Part shown: piece by piece, positions 35,327-47,367 of the stretch | Layout: each line of letters starts with the position of its first letter | Numbering within the stretch: position 1 is the first letter of the stretch | Assembly: GCF_000247695.1 (NCBI RefSeq) | Contig: NW_004624747.1 | Coordinates: 10,126,767 to 10,190,766 of the forward strand | Direction of reading: 5' to 3' | From: Heterocephalus glaber | Taxonomy: Eukaryota; Chordata; Mammalia; Rodentia; Bathyergidae | Length of the DNA: 64,000 nt | Notes under the pieces: generated by a model | Seen by the model: only the letters and a program-made list of their open reading frames with translations | The model's database searches: none | What the model was told of the DNA's origin: nothing | Translations under genes and position numbers: made by a program

Positions 35327-36070
35327 TTGCTCAGAGTCCAGGCTCCACTATGCCTACATGGTGACACCAAGTATAAAACTGTCTGGCAGGGATCTAGGAG
35401 TAGAAACATATTCTGAGAGCTTCTGGTCTCTCCAGACAATATTCTGGTCTGCAGAGTGGCCTACTGCCCAGCAAGTGTGGCAACTGCCAGGAGGATGGTT
35501 GTGGACCTCAGCTAGGCTCAGCCCTTCACCTGGTCTTACCTCAGGAGGCAGCATCAATGTTGCTCATGGTTTCTAGAAAAACTGGAGGAATCAGGAATGA
35601 GTGGAGGTCTTGGCTAGAGCCTGTGGAGCCTGCGGAGCCACCCTTGCCTCTACCTCTCACGGTGAGGGGAACTGCCTGGGGCTCTTGAGGTGCAGGACTC
35701 CACAGACTAGGGGAAGAGGAGTGTGTGGCCACCAGATGATGGGGACACTGGTGAGCTGCAAGGAATGTCCACAAAGCTGAGTATATACACCCACTGTAGA
35801 TTCACCCAGCAACACAGGACACCTCCAGCAACAAGATGAGGGTAAAGGCAGACGGACAAGAATGTCCCCAGTCCCATACTTGCTAGACTTACTTTTGATC
35901 CTTCTAATCATAAAAAATTATGGTTAGAATTTCCATGTTTTGGAAAAGGCAAAACATAAGGAAATGATGGAATGAGGTATAATGCTATGTGGCCATTAAA
36001 AGTTATGTGGTTAGTTTAGGAGTGTATGGGAAGCAAAAAGAGCAGAACCAAAAGTATGTGTATACATATC

Positions 36071-36134
36071 TGTGTGTGTGTGTGTGTGCGCGTGCGTGCG
36101 TGCGTGCGTGCGTGTGTGTGTGTGTGTGTGTGTG
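36071..36134 (+). repeat. (TG)n-(CGTG)n-(TG)n microsatellite
   Basis: 64 bp of strictly alternating pyrimidine-purine: TG repeats, then a core of about six CGTG units, then TG repeats. Confidence 0.96.
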
Positions 36135-37030
36135 TAGACAGAAATCAGACTGAAAGGAAATGATCCCATCATTCCTGGGAGTTGCCTGAGGGGCAAGAAG
36201 CATTTACTTCCTGAGTTCCTATGCTGTGGGGCTGCCAAGCACTGACCACCAAAGGCCATAGTTCTAACAGGCCACTGGCCTCTGGGACACGCTGTGGCTG
36301 ACTCAGGAAATTGCACTACTCTTCCCTCATGCATTCCTACCTGGGCTCCTATACTCTGTCTAGGCCTCCATAAACTGCCCTGGTCCTGCCAGGTCTCTGA
36401 CTGGCAACGCCCTACTCCCTACCTACACAGCAGCCCAAATGTCTTTCATACACTGGCCACACAATACCATTTTCTCCCTACAACCTCGCAAAGGTTTTAA
36501 TCTCAGAATAATGTCTCCACAACTCTTGCTTCATAACCAGGCTTTAGTGAGCCTCTGACCAACCCCCTACTCCTCCCTCCATGACCATCATTTCCCACGG
36601 GGCTGATTCTTAGCTCAAGGCAGGTGGGCTGGCTGTGCGGGCCACCTGGAAGCCTCTCCTGTTCAATATCCTCCACCACTTGATTCAGTCTTTGCTTAGA
36701 GAGAATTTCACCAACCTCTCTGTCTGTCTAAATAGCCAACCTCCACCCCTGCATCTTGTTATTCTTTCTTCCCAGACTCATTACTAGCTATTAGTAAAGG
36801 TGTTTTCCTCTCCACCCTCCACTGTGTGCACACTCAAGGGCTTCGTTGTGTACAATGCTGTATCCTCAGCATCTCAAAAAGCATCTCCCATGTGACCTCT
36901 ATAGACAGAGGCTGAATGAACCTGCAAAAAGGCATAGAAAGCATGCTAAAACACAATTCTGCCACGTTACGGGTTGTGGGGCACTGAGGTACAATTTATT
37001 CTATTTTTTCAACCTTAAATAGTCTTATTT

Positions 37031-37205
37031 GCTCCAGGCATGAAGGTGCATGCCTGTATTCCCAGCTACTTGGGAGACTGGGGCAAGAAGATCACAAGTT
37101 CACATCCAACTTGGGCAACTTAGTGAGACCCTGTCTCAAAAGAAAAGAAAAAGACCTGGGGATGTAGCTCGGCACACTCTAGGTTTAATCCCCAGTAGCA
37201 CTGAA
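37031..37205 (+). repeat. B1-ID dimeric SINE
   Basis: GGCATGAAGGTGCATGCCTG to GAGACCCTGTCTCAAAAGAA, then CTGGGGATGTAGCTCGGCAC and GGTTTAATCCCCAGTAGCAC. The ID half lacks part of its middle. Confidence 0.82.
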
Positions 37206-38149
37206 AACAAAGAAAGAAAGCCAGTCTTACTTGTAAGGGGTACTACTGGCAGAGTACTCAACCCTGTTCAAACTGCTAGAATCTGTGTCCCTTTGTGGAG
37301 ATGCCTGGGAAAGCAGCCCTCGTGTGGGATCCTGTCTCACCTTCTGTGGTCCCCAAAGGCCCAGCAGAATCTTCCAGCCAGGTGGCAAGAAAGACTTTAA
37401 ATGCACAATCAAGACTTCCAGGTTGAATAAAATAGGACTTATTTTGCCAACTATACAAAGTGAAGCTTGCCGAGAACCTGCTGGTAGGGTTGCAGTAGAC
37501 CAGGCCACCAGTGTAGAACACTGGGCATAGCATCATTTTGTTGTGTGGGCACAGAAAGGGAACACGGCTTGAAGGAAGGTGGGAATGTGCTGCTCTGTGG
37601 CTGGCACACCCTCATGAGTCTTGGTCCCATTGTTTTGTTCTGTGAAAGCTCAGACAGTGTGGAAGCCAAGGCTCACCATCTCTACCTGGAAGCAAGATCT
37701 CACAGCCTCTGCATCACAACCTGGATGATCACCTCTCAACACCCACTCCAGTCTAACGTGCAGGCCTCTCCCTGGAGGCCCTCTCATTTACCCTGCACAA
37801 TAGCCCTGTGGCTGCCACAGGCCCCCATGTGAGCTAGGGGCAGAGAGAGGTAAAGTGCAATACCTCACAGAGATGGGCAAAGGGCAGAGTTTCAGAGCCA
37901 GCTGGCCAGCTGGGTTTTCCAGCAGGGACTCCTAGGCTCACAGCAGAGCACAAGGTGACTCACTGACAAAGGGCAATGGCTTTCCTGGAGATCTCACAGC
38001 AGAAAACACACAGCACTGTGGGCTTCATAGTGGGAGTCAGTCTACAACCAAACCTGGAAACTGGGCTCACCCCACAGAGGCCCTGGGCCAAAGAATGATA
38101 TCTAAATAAGCTAAGGGCAGCCAGGCTGCCCCCTTAACTCACAACTCAC

Positions 38150-38340
38150 ATGAGTAGAATCATACATTATTTGTCTTTTTTGTAACTGGCTTATTTCACT
38201 TAGCATAGCATCCTCCATGTTCGTCCATGTAATTGCCTATGACAGTATTTTCCTCCTTTTAAAGCCTGAAGAGTATTCCATTGTTTTGGTTACTGTAGAT
38301 TTGTAGTACATTTTGAAATTGAAAAGTGTGAGTTTCTAAG
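38150..38340 (-). repeat. L1 3'-end fragment, antisense
   Basis: TGTAACTGGCTTATTTCACT, TAGCATAGCATCCTCCATGT, TCGTCCATGTAATT and GAGTATTCCATTGTTTTGGT match the common antisense L1 3' untranslated region. Confidence 0.65.
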
Positions 38341-39034
38341 TTTGTTCTTTTTCATGGTGGTTTGGCTCCAGGGCCCATCTTACCAGCTCCTCTGCCCTGG
38401 ACCCCTTGCAATGGTTACAGCAGAAGGGGCTTGGTTCACAATGGAGCAGAAGGTACAGGATAGCAAGGCAGGGGTGGCCACATCTTGCCCTTCTTCCAGA
38501 TGCCCATTAATGCAGGCCTGAGTCCTTATGACAAAAGGTGTCCTGAAGCCATATGCCCTCATCTCTTAGGGTGCATAAGAGGGTTCAGGGAGCCAGGTTT
38601 TTGAGTATGGACTGGCAGACCAGGATCAAAATCTTGGCGAAGACTGTGATCCTGGAGATGTAAGTAAAACAGATGCCAGAATTTAGCACCCTTGAGGCTG
38701 TTGACATAAGTGGTCTTCCCCATCTACATGTGGGGAGTGTTCTGGAGTCCTGTGGTCAGGCACCCTTGCACCCAGTGTACCCTAGCAGGATGCCTACCTA
38801 CCAGGGAGGGGGTAGGCAACCTGTATGCCTCAAAACCAATCTTTGGTGAGAGGGCAGCCTCAAACAGGTTTCAGGATGCCTCAGGGGCAGACAGCCCTTT
38901 GCAATTCTGACTAAGCAAGGAATCCTCAGAGGAGCAGGAAGACACAGAGATACTGAGACTGAAGAAATGGCCCAACTACAGGAGAAGGGCTGTTGACTGC
39001 TAGGAACCATGTGGGAATCCTACCCATCACTCTG

Positions 39035-39150
39035 TTATCACAAAAATCCCACATGCGTTATTATCCTCATTCTCATTTAACAAAAGAGCCTCAATCTCTA
39101 AAAAGCTCCCATCACAGAGCTGGGATCTGACCCAGGCATGACCAGCCTCA
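39035..39150 (-). repeat. MIR, antisense
   Basis: GTTATTATCCTCATTCTCAT, AGAGCCTCAATCTC and CACAGAGCTGGGATCTGACC. Confidence 0.6.
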
Positions 39151-42102
39151 GAACCCATGTTTTCTCCCCCTTCTCAAAAATCCTTGCTGCCAACAGTGAA
39201 AGAAGCGACATCATATGTCCCGAAGACAATTTCTTTTCAAGGCCTGAGCAGGCTCTGAAATGAGCTGAGCCTCACCTGGGGACACTTGTGAAAGTCTAGG
39301 AGAGATCAGGAGTCAACCATTCAGCCCTGGGTAGGCTCTGTCTGTTGGGTCCCTTTTAAGATGAAGATTTCTGACACTACAGTTGGCCACTGAGCCATAA
39401 GACAGCAAAGGGAAAATGCCACTGCCAAGCACACAGGCAGTATTTATGCAGAAATATGCTGTTATCAAATATGCACAGTGGGAAGTGTTTGTTACCAAAC
39501 AGCTGCATTAGGAAAGTGGCCACTGCTTACCAGTTAATGGTTCTGAATTAGTCAGCAACAGAGTAAGTTGTGTCCTCAACTCTGTGGACAAGCTGCTGCC
39601 AGCAGAGCTGTCAGCAGAGTTGCCACCAAGACCCCGCCTCTAGAACAGAGCCATGCCCTTCATTCAGGCTCTCAGTGGAGTGAGGTGCCAATGACCTGCC
39701 ATTCAGGTTGGTGGTAGCAACTAGCATTCAGCAAAGTCTCTGGATGAAGATGAGAAAGGAGCCAGTGAAAAAGTAGTTAGGGTAGCTGCAGGAAGGGGAT
39801 TTCTGCCACATAAGGGGTCTCACGTAAAGTCAAGGCCAGCATTCCATTTCCAAAAACTAAGGAACCCAACCTAGGAACACAGCTAACAGAAAAGCCAGCA
39901 GAGACTGAGTGTGACAGCTATGGGGGTTGCCCAGGGATGGAGATATCAATGGTGCAGACAATTTCAAGAAGACTCCATTCCCACCAAAGGGGATGGGCTG
40001 GCATCTACCCATCCCAGGCACCAACACGACCAAAATGACCCAGTAGATGTTCGTAAAAAGAGCAAAATGGCAAACACACTTAGGGTAGATACACTTGACA
40101 ATGTGAGGGCAATACAGCAACTGGGCTCTGGGTGAGATTACCGTGGCTCATGCCTAGCTCTGCCACTCAGCCATGTCACCCCAAGCCCAGATTTCCAGTT
40201 GTAAAGTAGAGAGGACATGTCCCTCACCTCCAGGTCCTGAAGTGGCTGGTGCCTTGGAAGCAGATAATCCGCAGTGCATGTACACAAGAGCCAAAGGAAA
40301 ATTTAAAAATGATACAGTTTTTGTTTTAGGGGGTAAGAATTATGGTCATTCCCCGTTCCAATTTTCTCTCATTTGGACACAAATACTGTTTTCTATTTTT
40401 AAAAATCTCATCAAATAAGAGGGACAAGCTGTACAGCAGGCTGTGCCTGGCTCTGTGCTGAGTGCTCTATGTGCATTGGCTCCCTCAGATTGAAAACAAA
40501 GCACTTTAGTGGAAAGTGGAGTCTGGGTGGTCAGGGCTTCATGGGACCTGCACACAGCTCAATTCTCCTACTGACCACCAGAGTGGACCAAAGCTGGTGA
40601 GGGCTGCACAGCTACATGGGGAAGGTGAGGGAGAACTTTATGGCTGCTAGTGTTCCTCCCACCAAGACTGGAGATAGGTCTACTGTTTCCATAAGAGGGA
40701 AGGGGGGAAACTCTCAAAGAAGTGGTAGGGTAGGAAGAAGGGGGGAGCTGTAGGAGACACTGCCTCTCTGGCCCGCAAAGTGCTTCAGCAGCAAGGACAT
40801 ATGCTGATTGGGGTTTATTAAAACCCAAGTTCCCCTGGAGGCAGAAGGTCTAGGGCACAAAGGTAAGGTCAAATGCCAATTACAGGCTAGGCAGTGGGCA
40901 GGCTATGTTCCTGTGTGCAGCAGCAGCACTGAAAGGCAGCTGAGAAGGCCAAAACCTGCTGTCGTCTGCCAGCACACACCCCCCAGACCAAACCACCAAG
41001 GATTATAATATCTCCCTCCCCAGACCCACTGAGGCCAAATCCCCCTGCTGTGCTGTAGGGAAACTGGCCAAGCCACATGAATGTGTCAGTCACTGCAGGG
41101 ACAAAGCACATAGTTTCTTGGACCCTAGTGCCTAGTTCCCCAAACAGAATTCTGTGAAGTAACAAATGCCAAGACAAGGTCCATCTCTCTGGTCAACTGC
41201 CCTTAATGGTTCAAATACCCCACAGAAAAGGTGGCAGGGGTTGAATATGGGGAATAGCAGGAAGCTGTGCGGAGAGACTGACTGAGTTAAGTGACTCAGA
41301 CAAAGGTAAGTGTCAGAGAAACCTCACAGGCACCCTGTTCCCCTTCCCACCCCACTCCTCACCCACAAAGCCATTTTTCCAGGCGCTAGACCTGGACACA
41401 CGCTCTCCCTTTTCCCCAGCTTGCTGTTGTCCCCCACTTACACTACAGGTCTTGGCACAGAAGGTATCGTAATGAAGCCACAGCACCCACCCCCCACCGT
41501 GCACCTCACTATTTTCTCTGTAGCATTGGTCACAATCAGACTTGCTTTGCTTGCTTGCATGGTTTTAGCCCCATCCGCCACCACCCTTGGAGTGTAGCTC
41601 ACTCCATGAGAGCAGGCACCACAGCCAGACCTGCACAGTCTCCCCATAACTCCTCCTGGGTGAGTGAGGAGAGGCTGAAGAAAAGGAAAGTCACCGCAGT
41701 CCCTCCACAAATGCTAAACGCCAGCACAAGAGATCTGGTTGAGAAGCCCTTGGGAGTGTTTAGGCCTGGGGCACAGCTGTTGCTTTCCAAAAAGAGTTAG
41801 AGCAGGCTGTCGGCACCCAACCCCCATGAAGCAGAGGCAGTGGAGATGGTTCTGGCAGCTGCACCAGGGAGTTGAGCGGAGGGACAGGATGGCATCAAAG
41901 GGGCCTCTGCAAGACACAGCTGAAGGGCTGAGGCCTGAGACAAGCTGACTCACTCTGGACTGGCCCTGTCTCCACAGCTCTCCTTTCCCATCCTTCCCAT
42001 GCAAACTATACAAGCCCGATCACAAAGTTCTGATCTGTCTTGGTTCTGCCCACCAACCTTTAAGGACACCAGCCTACCCTCCCTTTCCCAGACCCCACTC
42101 AC

Positions 42103-42434
42103 CCGGTGGGTCTTGCTGTAGGTGTACAGAAAGGCCAGTCGGTAGAGACTCTTGTAGTGCTGAGGAAAGCGGCTCAGGCACAGATGAAAGGAAGCAATGC
42201 ACTGTTCTGTAAGGAACTGGCGCTGTTCCTCGGCACCGGCTGGCAGCCCCTGAGGGAAGGCCACTGGCTCCCCGGGAGGGTCACCCTTCTTTTTCCCATC
42301 CCACAAAGCAGGTGCAGACACCAGGGGCTTGACAGGGATGCAAACCGAGGCTGGGGGCTCTGCAGCAGGCTTCTGGATGCTTTGCTCTGTAGCCTGGAAG
42401 CCTTCTGTGCTCTCCAAGGATTCCTCAGTTTTTC
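42103..42434 (-). CDS. CABIN1: CABIN1 internal coding exon (longest in the window)
   Basis: This 332-bp exon has two completing bases and 110 codons. The first half ([13 protein letters not shown], then a Pro/Ala-rich stretch ending [14 protein letters not shown]) looks disordered. The second half, [19 protein letters not shown] followed by [19 protein letters not shown], is strongly conserved and looks like a TPR-type helix pair that continues into the next exon. The acceptor is CAACTGCAG and the strong donor GTGAGT follows CGG (Arg). It ends in phase 0. On the plus strand the same bases give other open frames with no recognisable product. The disordered half carries most of the lineage-specific substitutions. 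Confidence 0.96.
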
Positions 42435-44001
42435 CTGCAGTTGAAAAGAAAGAAAAGAGTCACCCAGATTTCAGGCCTTGGCAGTGCAGCCACCTATCAC
42501 CAGTGATGGAGGCACCTCAGTGAGGCACTTAGCACAGCTGGGTCGGTGTCTGTGCTGGATGGGCTCTGGGCCTACCAGTGGAAGGTACAGGGTCCAGAGC
42601 TGGCTCTGCCACAACTGGCTGAGGCCTGTGGCCATCTGGCCTCTTGCTCTGAAAAATAGGAGTTCCAGATTGTCTCTCAGTAGAGGGACCCAAAGGTTAG
42701 AAAAAGTAGGAGTTACAATCTGCCTCTGGCTCTTCCCTACTGAATGGCAGCACAGATCGTCCCATCTCCAGGGCCAATGCTGTCTGGGGAAGCCCAAAGA
42801 TGGCAAGTGTTGTCACCACCATCACCAAACAAAACAGCCAAGAAAGGCTCCCTGCTCCATTTCTCAGTGCATCAGGCCACAGCCTGTCCAACATTCTTCT
42901 CCGGGGCTGCTGTGCGTGAGCCAAGAGCTTACACAGAGACCCCACTTGATGGGAGCCCAGAAGCTGAATACCCTGCCCTGCTCCATCAGGGACCAGAGGA
43001 GTCAGACAACACAGGAGAGCCCAGGCTGAGCCCCAGGATGTTGACAATGGCTAGGTAGTCTCAGGCTAGTTCCTAAAGTGTAAGCACCTTGGATGCAAAT
43101 AGAGGAGGCTGTCCAGTCCAGGGAGGAAGGATAGAAGAAAGGGAGGGGAGTTATGGGGAGGATCAGGGCAGTGGCAAGGTGGCCTTTGGCCTGTGGCTCT
43201 TGCACACGCTGCACATCCTGCCTGGAAGGGGCAGAGAGGGAGCCAACAGTGTTCATTCTGAAGGCAGTCTGCATTATGGGTTGCGCTCCCGGCAACCCTG
43301 TCTGTTAAAGTAGGAGAAGCCTGGAGGGGGGCTGGGACCTGGTGGGACAAGGCCCAGGGGGCAAGGACTAAGACCCAAGTATCCCCCAAACCATGTGCAA
43401 GTATAACCAGGCAGATATCTGATGTATGGAACGCCTGACCATCATCACTCTTCTTGTTGCGGTAAGAATCTGAGCACTCTCAGAGCCCTTCTCAGCCACC
43501 TGCTATCCCAGCTCCCTAGAGGCTACTTGGAGTGTATCCTGGGCTTCAATCAAGGCCTTCTGCTCAAAAAGAGAAATTTTTTTCATAGAGGTCCGATTTG
43601 ATTCAGACTAAAAAGAAAACACATTTGTGACATTTAGAATCCAGAGACTTTAAAAAATAACCATTTACCAAGAAGAAAAGCCCAGATTGGGCTGTGGGGG
43701 TCCTAACAACGAGAAGTGTTACTGAGCACACATAGGGTATAAGACTCTGTGCCAGCCCCCTCAGAAACTGCCTCATAAAATCCTTACAACACTGGGCGTG
43801 GGTCCTGGGATCACTCCCATCCTATAGGGAGAACAATGGAGATTCCCTCAGAGAGGGAAGTAACTTGCTCAACTGAGAGGTTTAGGACAGTAGGCAGAGG
43901 CACAAAGACAGAAGCCAGGCCAGGCCTAGTGCCCCGTGGAGCCTGCAGTCTTCAGCTCTGCCCAGAATGCTACCAGGTATCACTGAGGTAGGTCTTCATA
44001 C
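42435..44001 (-). other. CABIN1: CABIN1 intron, 1.6 kb
   Basis: A short intron between two phase-1 boundaries. Its upstream half holds a probable antisense MIR (43717-43930). The remaining 1.3 kb shows no recognisable element. A plus-strand open frame of 183 codons overlaps it but resembles no protein family. Confidence 0.9.
43717..43930 (-). repeat. MIR, antisense
   Basis: TTACTGAGCACACATAGGGT, TGCCTCATAAAATCCTTACA and GAGAGGGAAGTAACTTGCTC follow antisense MIR order. Confidence 0.72.
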
Positions 44002-44184
44002 CTCTCTCCTCTGTGGGCCCTTGGAGGTCTTTATTGGTTGGTCCTGCTTGGGCACTGAGCACAGGCACCCGCTTCTCTGCATAAGGCTTCCGGGAGCCCT
44101 CCAGCAAGCTGGTGGGCTCATTAAAGAAGTCCTGTGTTGAGCTGGAGTCTGAGAGTGCCACAGCTGTGCTGTCCTGGCTTCGAT
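44002..44184 (-). CDS. CABIN1: CABIN1 internal coding exon
   Basis: This 183-bp exon has two completing bases, 60 codons and one trailing base. It starts [20 protein letters not shown] and continues with [18 protein letters not shown], ending PTEER. The acceptor is CTCCCCTCAG and the donor is GTATGA. The Ser/Thr-rich start is typical of the CABIN1 linker, and differences from the human protein as I remember it are concentrated in the second half. Its length is a multiple of three and it begins and ends in phase 1, so skipping it would keep the reading frame. Whether that happens cannot be seen here. It lies 1.6 kb upstream of the next exon. Confidence 0.96.
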
Positions 44185-45934
44185 CTGAGGGGAGAAGGTA
44201 GGGAGAGAGGGTAGGAGCATGAACCCACACTACCTCCAACATGGAGGGGCCTCCCCTGCAAAGGAGATGGCCTGAATACAGTCACTGACCCCACCGAGCC
44301 CAACCCATCTGGGAAGGCCCAGAGCCACTTTCCAAAGGTACCAACCTCTTTGGGCTCCTTCCTCAAGTTTCCTCAAACAGTGGTGTCCTGGTAAATGTTC
44401 AATAATAGGCTTTCAGGTGAAAAAAAAAGTCCTGACTTGTAGCATTTACTGACTTCTGTGGTGCAAATACTCATACCATGGCTGATTTCAAGCTACCAGT
44501 ACAATGTTGGTGAATGTGGAGTTGAGAAGAGATGCATAGTAACCTCTATTATGTAGTGTTTCTACCATATAGATATAATAGAATTAACTGAAATTTGGCA
44601 AACATGTTTAACCTGTTGTCAAAAGCCAGGTGTGGTCTATAATGAAAGTCTCCAAACCTAGGAGTCAGTTTATATTCATTCCCTGGCTGGCTGTGGGCCT
44701 CAGAGTGTTTAGGAAAAAAGACTAGAGGCAGGGCAAGGAGAAGGCCTGAAGCTCTCCTGGGACTGTAGGCCTGGAGGGCAGAGCAGACGCTGCTGGGGAA
44801 AGGTCTGAACCAGTACCTCTTTCCTAAAGGACAAAATGCTCTGGGAATGGGGGAGAGGGGTGAAACCTTTTACCTCCAGGGTAGAAGAGAAGGGAAAAAG
44901 AAAATCCTTCACCCTGAGGAAGGGCAGGAAACCTCCCACTAAGGGAACAACGGGATCACTGAGAATGCCCCACTTCTGAGATGTAGGGACACAGAGCCTG
45001 CCTAAGTCTAAATCTGGACCAAAACAACGAAAAGCCACCCTAGGCCCTACCCCAGGCTAGCAAGCACCAAGCACCAAGCAAAGCAACCTACTACAGAGAG
45101 AGAACAAGAGCAGGGAGGCTCCCTGAGAGACAGCTAAGGCAGAAAGTAGAACTGGAACATTAAGAAAAACTTTACAGCAAACTGGACCCCACTCTATGCA
45201 TAAGGTAACATGAGAGAACTATGAAGCTACTGGTGCACTGCAGGTAACATAGCAACAACAAATTCCAACCCAGCTTCACTTCTGACTAGCCTAATTCAAA
45301 TTCCCCTAATATCCTAGAAACAGAAGAAGGAAGCCCGATCAAGGCATAATGTTATTTATTTCAGTTTCTTCAGTCCTACACATATCTGGTATTCAATATA
45401 AAATTACAAGGCACACACATACACCAAGAAAGAAGCGGGGCGGTGGGGGGGGGGCGGTGTCAAGAGACAAAATAATCACTAGAACCAGACTCAGAGATGT
45501 TCCAGATCTCACCAATACCTGATGGGAAATTTAAAATAATGAAGATTAACATAATTTTTATATATGTTTACTATGTTAAAGGCTGTAGTATAAAACCTGA
45601 ACATCACCTATGAAATGATAAGAGAATTTCAGGAATAAGATAAAAATGAAAGCAAGAGTCAAATGGAGATGCTAGAAATTAAAAAGCACACTAACAGATG
45701 AAAAATGTCTTTGCCAGGCTTCTCAGCAGACCTGACTGACACAGCTGAAAGGGGAGAAAAACTAAAACTTGAAATTAGGTCAATAGAAATAATCCAAACC
45801 AGGAGAAAAAAGATACAAGGGCAGGAAGAAGGGGGATATTCAGAACAGAGCATCCAAGATCTAACCCACCAACTGGAGTCACAGAAGGAGATGAGAGAAA
45901 TAGAACAGAAGGAGTATTTTAAGATACAATGACT

Positions 45935-45995
45935 GTAGTACTCCTAGCATGCACAAGGCCATGAGGTTGATCCCTGACACTAAAAAAGAGAAAGA
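45935..45995 (+). repeat. ID-like SINE fragment in the L1-type element
   Basis: GTACTCCTAGCATGCACAAG, then GAGGTTGATCCCTGACACTA and an A-rich tail: 3' two thirds of an ID unit. Confidence 0.65.
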
Positions 45996-46299
45996 CATAA
46001 AGACAGAATTTCCCCAAAACAACAAAAGCTATCAAATCACCAAGAATCTCAGAGAACACCAAGCAAGAAAACGACCCCCACACATATATTAAATAGCATA
46101 AGAAAAAAATCATGCCAGAAAACATTCAAACTACTGAAAACCAAAGATACAGAAAAAATCTTAAAGGCAATCAGAGAAAGATATCAAATATACAGAGACA
46201 AAATTAAGATTTATAGCCAGTTTCTCATTAGAAACTATGCAAGTCAGACAATACCTTTAAAATGCTAAAAGAAAAAAGTTACCTTAGAATTCTTTATTG

Positions 46300-46408
46300 T
46301 TTTGTAATTTTGAGACAGGGTCTTGCTCCCCTGCCCAAGCTGGACTCAAACTTATGATTCTCCCAGAGTTCTGGGATTATAGGTGTAGACCACCATGCCC
46401 AGCTTCAA
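46300..46408 (-). repeat. Old B1/7SL-type SINE
   Basis: GAGACAGGGTCTTGCTCCCC, CTGGACTCAAACTTATGATT and GTTCTGGGATTATAGGTGTA. It lacks the internal duplication of the others, so it may be an older monomer. Confidence 0.75.
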
Positions 46409-46540
46409 CTCAGAATTCTATATTCAGTAAAAATACTTCCCTCCCTAAGATGCAGGAGAAACAAAGGTCTTTTTTCAGTCAAACAAAAATTAAGAGGGGA
46501 GGGTTCATTACCAGCAGATCTGAGTTATAAGAAATGTTAA

Positions 46541-46691
46541 AAGCCAGGTATGGTGGCGCATGCCTCTAATCCCAGCAGTCGGGAGGCTGAGGCAGGAGGA
46601 CTGCCACAAGTTGGAGGCCTGCCTGGGCTGCATAGTGAGTTCGAGGCCAGCCTGAACTATATAGCAAGACTGGAAAAAAAAAAAAAAAAAG
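46541..46691 (+). repeat. B1-like SINE with long A tail
   Basis: AGCCAGGTATGGTGGCGCAT to AGCCTGAACTATATAGCAAG, followed by about 18 A residues. The long pure tail suggests a fairly young insertion. Confidence 0.9.
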
Positions 46692-46967
46692 TTACATGCA
46701 GTTCCTCAGGTAGAATGAATATGAACCCAGATAATTTTTGGTCTTAACCAAAAATGATTAATGTGATGATAAATATAAAAAGATTTTATTCTTCTAAAAT
46801 ATTACCCATTACTTCACAAAGCAAAAATAGCAGTAATACATAGGTTTGTAGCACATGTTAAAGTAAAAATGAATGAAAATGGAGTACAAGACGAGAGGCT
46901 CTTATGATGCCTGTGAATTAGTACAATATCTTTTAAAGGTAGATTGTCATTAAAAATGTATTTTGAG

Positions 46968-47091
46968 CTGGGTGTGGTGGCACATGCCTGAAATCCCAGC
47001 ACTCTGGGAGGCTGAGACAGGAAGATGGCAATTTTGAGCCTAGCTTGGACAACTTAGTGAGACTCTGTCTCAAAAAAAAAAAAAAAAAAAG
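46968..47091 (+). repeat. B1-like half of an interrupted B1-ID element
   Basis: AGCTGGGTGTGGTGGCACAT to GAGACTCTGTCTCAAAAAAA. A matching ID half appears only at 47262, after an antisense B1. Confidence 0.8.
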
Positions 47092-47232
47092 TGGAGTTGA
47101 GATAAGATCTTGTTATGTAGTTCAGGCTGGCCTTGAACTCACTATGTAACACAGGCTGATTTTGAACTCACAGAGATCCTCTTGCTTCAGGCTAATTGCT
47201 GGGATTACACGTATGTGCCACTACAGCCTGAC
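47092..47232 (-). repeat. B1-like SINE inserted between B1 and ID halves
   Basis: Antisense copy AGATAAGATCTTGTTATGTA, GGCCTTGAACTCACTATGTA, GCTGGGATTACACGTATGTG. Confidence 0.82.
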
Positions 47233-47261
47233 TAAAATTTTTTTTAAAAAAATTTTAAAGG

Positions 47262-47338
47262 CCTGGGGATGTTAGCTTAGTGTGAAGGCCCTGGGTTCAA
47301 TCCTTAGTACCACCACCACAAAAAAAAAAAAAAAAAAG
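47262..47338 (+). repeat. ID half of the interrupted B1-ID element
   Basis: CCTGGGGATGTTAGCTTAGT, then GGCCCTGGGTTCAATCCTTA, GTACCACCACCAC and an A run. The middle is deleted. Confidence 0.72.
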
Positions 47339-47367
47339 TATTTTGTTAACCCTCAGGCAAAAAATAC

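Larger units (their letters stand above)
30031..42102 (-). other. CABIN1: CABIN1 intron, 12.1 kb
   Basis: The intron runs from the donor GTGAGTGGGG at 42102 to the acceptor TTTCCCCAG. It contains one young tRNA-derived SINE, one B1-ID dimer, an antisense L1 fragment, MIR fragments, and two microsatellites near 35.3 and 36.1 kb. I find nothing else in 30031-31367, 31456-33589, 33746-35234, 36135-37030, 37206-38149 and 39151-42102 beyond short noncoding frames. Confidence 0.9.
45150..46800 (+). repeat. Old half-L1 (HAL1)/L1 ORF1-region element, split by SINEs
   Basis: AT-rich, A-biased sequence with blocks I recognise from ancient L1/HAL1 elements in sense orientation: AGAACCAGACTCAGAGATGT, CAAACTACTGAAAACCAAAG, CAGAATTCTATATTCAGTAA and a block with TCATTACCAGCAGATCTGAG. 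It carries many stops and is interrupted by SINEs at 45935, 46300 and 46541. It has no coding potential now. Confidence 0.7.

Noticed and set aside
42478..43029. 183-codon plus-strand open frame
   Set aside because: Antisense to a CABIN1 intron, no domain, no conserved motif.
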